A DNA stretch of 7,274 bases, taken from the NCBI GenBank assembly GCA_963582255.1, contig CAUZRD010000107.1, forward strand, positions 1 through 7,274, read 5' to 3'. The number at the start of each line of letters is the position of its first letter. Positions within the stretch are counted from its first letter, which is position 1. Shown piece after piece: positions 1-5,801 of the stretch. Position numbers and translations under genes: made by a program. The notes under the pieces were generated by a model. The model ran no database searches and was not told the origin of the DNA. It saw nothing but the letters and a program-made list of their open reading frames with translations. The DNA comes from CAUZRD01 sp963582255. GTDB taxonomy: Bacteria > Pseudomonadota > Alphaproteobacteria > Rhizobiales > TMED25.

Positions 1-1
1 A

Positions 2-1912
2 GCCGGCGCTGATATCAAGGAAATGGGCCAGCCAAATGCGCTTGAAGAGCCAGTTCTCCCGTCCGTTTTGGCTAAGATGGAAACCTGCGGTAAGCCAATT
101 GTCGCGGCCATCGGTGGTGTTTGCATGGGAGGCGGGCTTGAGTTGGCCATGGCGGCCCACCATCGTATGGCCCTCAAAGGTTCGAGGTTAGCACTGCCTG
201 AGGTGAAGCTTGGTCTGTTACCGGGGGCTGGGGGAACACAACGTTTTACTCGCGCTGTTGGACTAGAACGAGCGCTTGATTTTATTCTTGGTGGTGAACC
301 TGTGGCTGCGGAAATATTTGACGGTTCTCCTCTCATCGCGAGAGTTGTCGAACAGGATTTGCTTGGAGAGGCAATACGTTTTGCGCGAGAGGTCTTCTCT
401 GAACGGGCCCCTTTATGTCCGCTTCGTGATCGCATTGTCGATGAAGTCGATGCCCCACAACTGCTGACAGCAGCTCGTTCGAGATACCAACTGAAGTCTC
501 ATCATACCCCTGCTCCGATAAAAATTATTGACAGCCTGGAAGCAGCGGTAACGATGTCGTTTGCTGACGGGCTTCGGTACGAGAGAGCAGCCTTTCTTGA
601 GCTTCGTGATACTTCTGCCCATCGTTCTTTGCGTTATGCATTCCGCGCCGAACGCGAATGTGCAAAGATTCCAGATCTTCCGAACAATATGTCTGCTCGT
701 CAGGTGAGCCATGTAGGTGTGATTGGTGGCGGTACAATGGGACGCGGCATTGTGATGAATTTTCTCAATGTTGGGGTTTCAGTAACCCTTGTTGAGACCG
801 GGCAGGCAGAGCACGATGCCGCTGTGGCAGGCATACGCAGCCTTTATCAAGTGGGGGTGGACAGAGGACGTCTCACACCAAAGGTGCTAGATGAACGAAT
901 GTCTCTTCTTAATACCTCGCTTGATTTTAACGCTTTGTCACAGGCAGATTTCATCATCGAGGCAGTGTTTGAGGAAATGGCCGTCAAAAAAGCAGTTTTC
1001 AGTGAACTAGGCCAGGTGGCAAAGGCTGGCGCTATTCTAGCAACCAACACCTCTACGCTCGATATTGATCAGATCGCTATGATGTCTGGGCGCCCTTGCG
1101 ATGTTGTCGGCACTCATTTCTTTAGTCCGGCAAATGTGATGAAGCTATGCGAGGTGGTGCGCGGAAATAAAACCTCAAATGAAGTTCTGAAGACGGCGAT
1201 GACAGTTGCAAAGCGCATTGGCAAGACACCAGTCGTAGCTGGCGTCTGTGACGGGTTCATCGGCAATCGCATGCTTGAACACTATGTTCGTATGGCGCAC
1301 ACCATGGTTGAGGAAGGCGCGTCTCCGTCGCAGGTTGATCAAGCTCTGGAGGCTTGGGGGATGGCCATGGGCCCCTTCAGGGTTGGTGACCTTGCTGGCA
1401 ATGATATCGGTTGGGCTATCCGTAAGCGTCGCTATGTGGAACGTCCGCATGTTCATTACGCGCGGGTTGCTGATGCTATCTGTAAGGTTGGACGATTTGG
1501 TCAGAAAACCAGCGCGGGATGGTATCGCTATGAGAAGGGTAGTCGGGTTCCGATTGTTGATAATGAAGTTACTAAAATAATCACGAAATATCGTGAACAA
1601 AATCGTATTTCCCCACGTGTCATAGAAGATAAAGAGATTGTTGAGCGTTGTATCTATGCATTGGTTAATGAAGGAGCTCGCATTCTTGAGGAGGGGATTG
1701 CGCTTAGGGCATCAGATATTGATGTGGTTTATTTGACGGGTTACGGGTTTCCAAGATTTCGCGGTGGACCGATGCGATATGCTGACGAGATAGGACTCTC
1801 CAAGGTTGCAGAGCAGATGATGTTGTTTGAGAGTATGTCGGACGATCCATTCTGGAAAGTGGCAGATTTAATATCTGCGATGATCGAGGAAGATCAGACT
1901 TTTACCGACTAA
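2..1912 (+). CDS. Bifunctional enoyl-CoA hydratase / 3-hydroxyacyl-CoA dehydrogenase, 5' end cut by window edge
   Basis: This is a beta-oxidation multifunctional enzyme of the FadJ/FadB alpha-subunit and peroxisomal MFE-1 type. It hydrates 2-enoyl-CoA and oxidises L-3-hydroxyacyl-CoA with NAD+, in the cytoplasm. The frame is open from base 2 and begins AGADIKE, the crotonase oxyanion-hole motif, so the methionine at 23 is internal and roughly 65-70 N-terminal residues are missing. Counting from that methionine, GGGLE (Glu40) and LPEVKLG (Glu60) supply both hydratase glutamates. A linker leads to a Rossmann motif GVIGGGTMG (about 232-240). The dehydrogenase catalytic set Ser344, His365 (THFFSP), Glu377 and Asn415 (GFIGNR) has the expected spacing. 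Two C-terminal helical domains follow, about 410-504 and 535-620, the second with YGFPRFRGGP. All active-site residues are intact, so both activities are likely. The visible part is 636 residues; the family is usually about 700. It lies 113 bases before the CoA-transferase. Chain length or substrate preference cannot be read. Confidence 0.95.
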   Translation, partial: AGADIKEMGQPNALEEPVLPSVLAKMETCGKPIVAAIGGVCMGGGLELAMAAHHRMALKGSRLALPEVKLGLLPGAGGTQRFTRAVGLERALDFILGGEPVAAEIFDGSPLIARVVEQDLLGEAIRFAREVFSERAPLCPLRDRIVDEVDAPQLLTAARSRYQLKSHHTPAPIKIIDSLEAAVTMSFADGLRYERAAFLELRDTSAHRSLRYAFRAERECAKIPDLPNNMSARQVSHVGVIGGGTMGRGIVMNFLNVGVSVTLVETGQAEHDAAVAGIRSLYQVGVDRGRLTPKVLDERMSLLNTSLDFNALSQADFIIEAVFEEMAVKKAVFSELGQVAKAGAILATNTSTLDIDQIAMMSGRPCDVVGTHFFSPANVMKLCEVVRGNKTSNEVLKTAMTVAKRIGKTPVVAGVCDGFIGNRMLEHYVRMAHTMVEEGASPSQVDQALEAWGMAMGPFRVGDLAGNDIGWAIRKRRYVERPHVHYARVADAICKVGRFGQKTSAGWYRYEKGSRVPIVDNEVTKIITKYREQNRISPRVIEDKEIVERCIYALVNEGARILEEGIALRASDIDVVYLTGYGFPRFRGGPMRYADEIGLSKVAEQMMLFESMSDDPFWKVADLISAMIEEDQTFTD

Positions 1913-1965
1913 TTCCTGGGCATTAGACCCGTTCATACGCTTAAGTCGATTAAGTTGGCTCGTAG

Positions 1966-1994
1966 GTTTTTCACTTTGTGATTGTTTGTATAAT
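1966..1994 (+). promoter_or_regulatory. Candidate sigma70-type promoter before the CoA-transferase operon
   Basis: A perfect TATAAT lies at 1989-1994, with a poor -35 (GTTTTT, 1966-1971) 17 bases upstream. Transcription would start near 2001, about 25 bases before the ATG at 2026 and downstream of the alternative GTG at 1978. It sits in the only sizeable gap between the dehydrogenase and CoA-transferase genes. The weak -35 and moderate AT content keep confidence modest; an activator may be needed, or the operon may be read through from upstream. Confidence 0.4.
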
Positions 1995-1996
1995 CA
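1979..1996. promoter_or_regulatory. Short dyad overlapping the candidate -10, possible operator
   Basis: TGATT and AATCA form an inverted repeat separated by 8 bases and covering the TATAAT. The placement is what a repressor site would have. The arms are only 5 bp, so chance is a real possibility. No regulator gene lies in the window. Confidence 0.2.
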
Positions 1997-2025
1997 ACAG
2001 CGAACCGAAAGTAGAGTTTTGCACC

Positions 2026-3207
2026 ATGGCCCGACCAGACCAATCACCACCACCTATTCTCGAAGGTGTTAGAATTCTTGATCTCACGCGCAACATCGCC
2101 GGACCGGTGTCGACAATGTTGGCCGCAGAAATGGGTGCGGACGTGATAAAAGTTGAACCGCCTGGTGGGGATGAAATGCGGACTTGGCCCCCGTTTATTG
2201 AAGGTCAAAGTGCCTATTTTATTAGTTGCAATCGCGGCAAGAGAAGCATTTCACTCGATCTCAAGACTGATCAAGACAAGAAAATTTTTTACAAGCTTCT
2301 TGATACTGCAGATGTGCTGGTGGAAAATTATCGCCCTGGTACGCTGGAGCGGATGGGGCTTGGCTGGGAAAATATTAAGGATGCCCATCCCAAGCTTGTC
2401 TGGGTATCGGTTACCGGTTATGGGCGTGAAGGACCACGCGCAGCTGCTCCAGGTTATGACTCTATGATGCAGGCTTACACTGGCGTCATGGGAATCACCG
2501 GTGAGGAGGGTGGTGCACCTGTAAGAAGTGGTGGTTCGCCTATCGATATAGCAACCTCTTATTTAACTTTCAGCACGATTGTATCAGGCCTTTACACAGT
2601 ATTGCGAACAGGTAAGGGACTGTTGCTTGGAGTTTCACTGATGGAGTCATCGCTCGGATTCATGCACGCTTATCTTCAAGGAGCACTGGCTGGCCTGGAG
2701 TTACCTGCACGGCAGGGTAGTGAGACCATGGCCATGTATCCGATGGGAGCATTTTTGACCAGTAATGGAGAGCATTGTCTGGTCCAAGTTAGCAACGAGA
2801 TCCAATGGAAAAAATTCTGTGATGTTCTTGGTGCATTCGAACTTATAGAAGACCCACGCTATTTGAAAAATCCGGACCGCGTCAAAAATCGAGATGCGTT
2901 AAGACCCGTGGTCGAGGACTATCTAAGCAAACGCACGGCGCAGGAATGGGAACGCATCTTTCTTGATGCTGGGGTTCCAGTTGCCCATGTGCGCAAGACT
3001 ACCGATGTCATTGCCGATGAGCAGGTCGTGGCACGCGACATGATCAAACCAGCTCTGCTTCCAGGTGGGCAGAATATCTCTACCTGGGGAGTTCCGATCA
3101 AGGTCAATGGCATAAGTTACAATCATACCCTGGCAATCCCAGCCATGGATGAACATCGTGATGAAATCCTGGAAGAGCTTGCACGTTGGCCTGTAACGGA
3201 GAGTTGA
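2026..3207 (+). CDS. CaiB/BaiF family (family III) CoA-transferase
   Basis: This cytoplasmic enzyme moves CoA from an acyl-CoA donor to a carboxylic acid through an aspartyl-CoA thioester intermediate. The N-terminus LEGVRILDLTRNIAGP (about 12-27), the motif GADVIKVEPPGGDEMR (37-52), NRGKRSISLDL (69-79), VLVENYRPGTLERMGLG (97-113) and VTGYGREGP (129-137) are all characteristic. Asp174 in SPIDIATS (codon 2545-2547) fits the catalytic aspartate, Asp169 in formyl-CoA transferase. The ATG at 2026 gives 393 residues, normal for the family, and starts just before the conserved region. A GTG at 1978 would add 16 atypical residues and would lie upstream of the predicted transcript start. The ribosome site before 2026 is weak (GTAGAG, 2011-2016). 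It is followed after 3 bases by the acyl-CoA dehydrogenase. Relatives use carnitine, formate/oxalate, succinate/mesaconate, benzylsuccinate or 2-methylacyl substrates (racemase branch), so the substrate is open. Confidence 0.92.
   Translation: MARPDQSPPPILEGVRILDLTRNIAGPVSTMLAAEMGADVIKVEPPGGDEMRTWPPFIEGQSAYFISCNRGKRSISLDLKTDQDKKIFYKLLDTADVLVENYRPGTLERMGLGWENIKDAHPKLVWVSVTGYGREGPRAAAPGYDSMMQAYTGVMGITGEEGGAPVRSGGSPIDIATSYLTFSTIVSGLYTVLRTGKGLLLGVSLMESSLGFMHAYLQGALAGLELPARQGSETMAMYPMGAFLTSNGEHCLVQVSNEIQWKKFCDVLGAFELIEDPRYLKNPDRVKNRDALRPVVEDYLSKRTAQEWERIFLDAGVPVAHVRKTTDVIADEQVVARDMIKPALLPGGQNISTWGVPIKVNGISYNHTLAIPAMDEHRDEILEELARWPVTES
3198..3203 (+). promoter_or_regulatory. Ribosome binding site inside the end of the CoA-transferase gene
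   Basis: GGAGAG lies 7 bases before the ATG at 3211 and inside the last codons of the upstream gene, whose stop is 3205-3207. This arrangement suggests translational coupling and fixes the dehydrogenase start. Confidence 0.7.
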
Positions 3208-3210
3208 GTA

Positions 3211-4353
3211 ATGAATTTTGAAATTTCTGCCGATCAAGTCGCGTTGATGGAAACGGTTAAGGCATTTATCGACGAGCGGGTTGAGCCGCGAATGGATGAG
3301 ATCGAAAAGACTAATGAGATGCCAGGTGAGGTTCTCAAGGAAGCATCTGAACTCGGTCTGTTTGGTATCAGTATTCCGGAAGAATATGGTGGTAGTGAGC
3401 TTGATCGGTTCTCACGCATGTTGGTCCATCAAATGGTTGGCCGAAGTGGCTTTGGATTTGCCGGAGTAATTGCCGCCCACACTGGGATAGGATCTGATGG
3501 ATTAGTTGAACTAGGTTCAGACGAACAAAGAGCTCGTTACCTGCCGCGGATGGCAACTGGTGAGCTACGTGCCGCGTTCGCGATCACCGAGCATGAGGCA
3601 GGTTCTGATGCGGGAAGCATTAAAACTAACGCCCGCAAGAAGGGTGACCGATACTATTTGAACGGAGTCAAATGTTACATTAGTGGTGGATCAAAGGCAG
3701 GTCTAATCACGGTCATCGCCCGAACTAATCTCGAAAATCCGGACAAGGAATTTAGTGTTTTTCTGGTTGAGCCAAGTTTCCCAGGATTCCGTATCGGAGA
3801 GGTCTACGAGACGATGGGAGCCCGCGGTCAGCCAGTTGCTGAACTTGTGTTCGAAGATTGCGAGGTGCCTGAGGAGAATCGTCTTGGTCCCGAAGGTGGT
3901 GGATGGGTGGCTGCAATGAAAATTCTTAATTGCGGACGTCCCGCAGTTGCTGCCAGATGTGTTGGTGCATGTGAGCGACTACTTGAAATTTCTACCGAAT
4001 GGGCCAAGGCACGCCACCAATTTGGTAAGCCGATAGGTAATTTTCAAGGTATTCAGTTCATGCTCGCCGACATGGCGACGAAAACCGAAGCCGCCCGCTG
4101 GCTTACCTATAAAGCCGCAGTTGATATTGATAATGGCCAGGCAACACCCCGCACCATGTCAATGGCGAAGCTCTACGCTTCTGAAGCCCTGGCTTTTGTT
4201 GCTGACAGCGCGCTCCAGATACAGGGTGGTGCCGGTTATATCAGTGGTAATCCGGTTGGCCGATTCTTTCGCGATGCTCGTATCACACGTATTTATGAGG
4301 GAACGTCTGAAATTCAGCGCATGATCATTGGTCGTTCACTGTTAGGTAAATAG
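3211..4353 (+). CDS. Acyl-CoA dehydrogenase (FAD-dependent)
   Basis: A cytoplasmic flavoenzyme that introduces the 2,3 double bond into an acyl-CoA and passes electrons to electron-transfer flavoprotein. At 380 residues it is the standard length. The N-terminal helical domain covers about 1-115. The beta domain carries the first family signature, FAITEHEAGSDAG (123-135). The C-terminal helical domain has the flavin/dimer motif RHQFGKPIGNFQGIQ (268-282) and the second signature, QIQGGAGYISGNPVGRFFRD (336-355), then RITRIYEGTSEIQ. Glu363 in YEGTSEIQ (codon 4297-4299) is at the position of the catalytic base of short- and medium-chain members such as MCAD. No residue needed for activity looks missing. 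It is the middle gene of the CoA-transferase, dehydrogenase, crotonase trio. It could instead work as an enoyl-CoA reductase like CaiA, which belongs to the same family; sequence alone does not settle the direction. Confidence 0.94.
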   Translation: MNFEISADQVALMETVKAFIDERVEPRMDEIEKTNEMPGEVLKEASELGLFGISIPEEYGGSELDRFSRMLVHQMVGRSGFGFAGVIAAHTGIGSDGLVELGSDEQRARYLPRMATGELRAAFAITEHEAGSDAGSIKTNARKKGDRYYLNGVKCYISGGSKAGLITVIARTNLENPDKEFSVFLVEPSFPGFRIGEVYETMGARGQPVAELVFEDCEVPEENRLGPEGGGWVAAMKILNCGRPAVAARCVGACERLLEISTEWAKARHQFGKPIGNFQGIQFMLADMATKTEAARWLTYKAAVDIDNGQATPRTMSMAKLYASEALAFVADSALQIQGGAGYISGNPVGRFFRDARITRIYEGTSEIQRMIIGRSLLGK

Positions 4354-4366
4354 AATATTCGGAAAC

Positions 4367-4372
4367 GGAGAA
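4367..4372 (+). promoter_or_regulatory. Ribosome binding site of the crotonase gene
   Basis: GGAGAA lies 8 bases before the ATG at 4381, in the 27-base gap after the dehydrogenase stop. It supports this start and translation from the same transcript. Confidence 0.6.
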
Positions 4373-4380
4373 AAAACTAC

Positions 4381-5172
4381 ATGGTCTACAACGATATAGC
4401 CGTTGAAAAGCGCGGACGCATAATCTGCCTCACACTAAATCGGCCTGAGCGAATGAATTCAATCAGTGTGGAAACTGGTAACGAGATGCTCGAAGTATTC
4501 ACAGAATACCGTGATAACAATGATTTGTGGGCAATGATAATCTGTGCTGCTGGTGATAAGGCATTTTGCAGCGGTATGTATGTCACTGAAGCTGCCAAAC
4601 AGACCGCCGAGACAGGTGAAACCGGTGGCTATTCTATCTTCAAACCATGGACTGACATGATGCAGTCGATAGAAAAGCCATTTATCTGTGCCGTTAACGG
4701 TTATTGTATTGGAGGTGGATGGCATCTGGTGGCAGACGCCGATATTGTGATTGCTTCAGATAATGCTCAGTTCTTCGACACGCATGTAAATATAGGACTC
4801 ATTAACGGAGTTGAGTCGGCCGGGTTCGCCTTTAAAATGCCGCTGGGTATTGTCATGCGGATGGTATTGGAAGGACGGCATTTTCGTGTCAATGCCAAGC
4901 AGGCCTATCAATGGGGGCTTGTGTCCGAAGTGCTTCCACAAGTTGAACTGATGGACAAAGCTTGGGAAATAGCAACTCATATTGCCGAAGACGCTGCGCC
5001 GCTCGCGGTCCAAGGATCTAAACGAGCTATCCTAGGAGCGATAGACCGAGGCCCTGTGGAGGGGATTCCCTTTACCTGGGATGTTTTGACAGACATCCAG
5101 AACACAGAGGATACGAAAGAAGGTTTCCGCTCTTTTGTTGAAAAACGTAAACCAAAATTTATTGGCCGCTAA
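4381..5172 (+). CDS. Enoyl-CoA hydratase/isomerase (crotonase) family protein with both catalytic glutamates replaced by histidine
   Basis: A single-domain crotonase of 263 residues, normal length. The fold markers are clear: LTLNRPERMNSIS (17-29), the oxyanion-hole segment KAFCSGMYVTEA (60-71) and NGYCIGGGWHLVADADIVIA (106-125). In hydratases the GGG is followed two residues on by the first catalytic glutamate, and the second sits in a (Q/L)PE motif about 20 residues later. Here these positions are His115 (GGGWH, codon 4723-4725) and His135 (FFDTHVNIG, codon 4783-4785). The oxyanion-hole glycines remain, so CoA-thioester binding is likely. From memory, GGG-x-H plus FFD-x-H-V occurs together in other crotonase-family proteins, which would make this a conserved subfamily and not a decayed gene. 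Glu145 lies nearby and could serve as an acid/base. It is the last gene of the trio. Ordinary hydratase activity is doubtful; an isomerase, hydrolase, lyase or different hydratase is possible. Confidence 0.88.
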   Translation: MVYNDIAVEKRGRIICLTLNRPERMNSISVETGNEMLEVFTEYRDNNDLWAMIICAAGDKAFCSGMYVTEAAKQTAETGETGGYSIFKPWTDMMQSIEKPFICAVNGYCIGGGWHLVADADIVIASDNAQFFDTHVNIGLINGVESAGFAFKMPLGIVMRMVLEGRHFRVNAKQAYQWGLVSEVLPQVELMDKAWEIATHIAEDAAPLAVQGSKRAILGAIDRGPVEGIPFTWDVLTDIQNTEDTKEGFRSFVEKRKPKFIGR

Positions 5173-5349
5173 GCTTCATGGTTAAAGCTACCGTTATGAT
5201 CGGTGAGTCGGTTAATTTTAGTATGAGATTATAATTATCCGAAACACTTTTTACTGTATTAGTATTTCTATGTCCGGGTCGTAATTTTTACATAAATTTT
5301 CTTAATTTCTGCAGTAAATCTGCCTTACAAACAGGTATGAATATACTTT

Positions 5350-5439
5350 ATGGCTGATCTCATTCAACATCTTTGGCCCTATTTGGTAGCAGCTCTCTCT
5401 GTGGGCTTGGTTTTTGGTTATCTATTTTGTCGGACATAG
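5350..5439 (+). CDS. Candidate 29-residue single-helix membrane microprotein
   Basis: A very short frame starting MADLIQHLWPYLVAA. It encodes one hydrophobic helix (about residues 8-26) containing G19-x-x-F-G23 and ends FCRT, so a short N-terminal segment carries Asp3 and a single Arg28 closes the helix. A TGA at 5338-5340 blocks extension upstream. The ribosome site is poor (AGGT, 5333-5336). Coding support comes from its resemblance to the frame at 5566: starting from both methionines with no gap, A14, G19, F22, G23 and L25 are identical, and D/E3, L/I4, I/V5, V/I18 and R/K28 are conservative. I do not recognise a family. Many alphaproteobacterial proteins have an N-terminal helix of this general look, so it could be a small membrane protein or the remnant of a longer one. 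Function is unknown. Confidence 0.45.
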   Translation: MADLIQHLWPYLVAALSVGLVFGYLFCRT

Positions 5440-5481
5440 ATAGTACGTGATTTAAGTTTTTTCTGTTTTTGGGTGCGGGAT

Positions 5482-5495
5482 CTGCACATATGCAG
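5482..5495. repeat. Small perfect dyad
   Basis: CTGCA and TGCAG flank the four bases CATA, giving a 14-base inverted repeat between the two microprotein frames. It could be a protein-binding site or a small RNA hairpin, but it is not followed by a T run, so it is not a terminator. Chance occurrence is plausible. Confidence 0.25.
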
Positions 5496-5526
5496 TTGCG
5501 GTGTTGCTAAAAACCAAGCATGCAGC

Positions 5527-5547
5527 GCCCACTAGATAAGCCCACTA
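5527..5547 (+). repeat. Direct repeat of 8 bases, 13-base period
   Basis: GCCCACTA occurs at 5527-5534 and again at 5540-5547, separated by GATAA, just before the second microprotein leader. Two copies only. The spacing is slightly over one helical turn, so it could be a paired regulator site or a trace of local slippage. Confidence 0.3.
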
Positions 5548-5565
5548 ACAAGTAAGTGAATATTA

Positions 5566-5691
5566 ATGTTAGAAATTGTTATGCAAACCGCTGCTTTAGT
5601 GTTCGCGGTTGGATTCATTGGTTTCTATTTTGGTTGTCTGTTAGCAAAGCTGATGCCGTTGAGAAAGTCGAAGCCACCCAGCGTAAGTTGA
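5566..5691 (+). CDS. Candidate 41-residue single-helix membrane microprotein, paralogue of the frame at 5350
   Basis: A short frame starting MLEIVMQTAALVFAVG. Its helix spans about residues 8-27 and contains G16, G19 and G23, followed by a basic, proline-containing tail with LRKSKPP (about 32-38). By the positive-inside rule the tail would be cytoplasmic. Residues 1-28 align without gaps to the frame at 5350, sharing the G-x-x-F-G-x-L-x-x-(R/K) pattern at the same residue numbers; the basic tail is unique to this copy. The leader resembles the other one as well: ACAAGTA then TGAATAT ending 2 bases before the ATG. No strong ribosome site is seen. An overlapping frame from a GTG at 5556 gives a protein with no membrane or family character, so this frame is preferred. 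Function is unknown; small-protein roles in membrane complexes are possible but unproven. Confidence 0.5.
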   Translation: MLEIVMQTAALVFAVGFIGFYFGCLLAKLMPLRKSKPPSVS

Positions 5692-5717
5692 ACAACGCAA
5701 GTTATTTTTATCATTGT

Positions 5718-5736
5718 TATCAGAATTTTACTGATA
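5718..5736 (+). terminator. Weak AT-rich hairpin, possible terminator
   Basis: TATCAG and CTGATA can form a 6-bp stem with a 7-base loop, followed on the + strand by TTTCTTTA. It lies 27 bases after the second microprotein stop and between converging genes, which is where a terminator is expected. The stem has only two G-C pairs and the T tract is broken, so it would be weak. On the - strand no T run follows. Confidence 0.25.
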
Positions 5737-5801
5737 TTTCTTTATGTAAGATAATAAATGTGAATGCTTAACAATTGACGCTCAGCCGATAGTTGTCCTG
5801 G

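Larger units (their letters stand above)
5173..5801. other. AT-rich stretch between converging gene groups
   Basis: This 629-base stretch separates the + strand operon from the - strand transglycosylase and is visibly richer in A and T than the genes around it. It holds two short + strand reading frames (5350-5439 and 5566-5691), a small dyad, a short direct repeat and a weak hairpin, described separately. I see no tRNA, no strong GC-rich terminator after the crotonase stop and no - strand gene. Bases 5173-5349 carry nothing I can name. Confidence 0.6.

Noticed and set aside
1175..1600. A 141-codon - strand open frame, and a 110-codon + strand frame at 1248-1580
   Set aside because: Both lie entirely inside the dehydrogenase part of the bifunctional enzyme, whose motifs are intact across this stretch. 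Their translations show no family features.
23..1912. The ATG at 23 as a true gene start
   Set aside because: The frame is open to the left edge and encodes AGADIKE, the conserved oxyanion-hole motif that lies well inside crotonase domains.
1940..1954. CTTAA/TTAAG inverted repeat after the bifunctional enzyme as a terminator
   Set aside because: The stem is 5 bp with one G-C pair and is not followed by a T run.
5172..5192. Hairpin AGCTT/AAGCT just after the crotonase stop as a terminator
   Set aside because: The 5-bp stem with an 8-base loop is weak and no T tract follows.
5230..5235. TATAAT after the crotonase gene, as a promoter for the first microprotein
   Set aside because: No acceptable -35 lies 15-19 bases upstream, the surrounding sequence is AT-rich and such hexamers are expected by chance there. 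The leader would be more than 100 bases.
5556..5771. A 71-codon + strand frame starting at GTG 5556
   Set aside because: It overlaps the 41-codon frame in another phase, has scattered Cys, Trp and Asn with no domain or membrane pattern, and runs into AT-rich non-coding sequence. The 41-codon frame has a clean helix, a basic tail and a paralogue.
5775..5801. TTGACG as a -35 box downstream of the microproteins
   Set aside because: No -10 like hexamer lies at the right spacing, and the sequence leads into the 3' end of an oppositely oriented gene.
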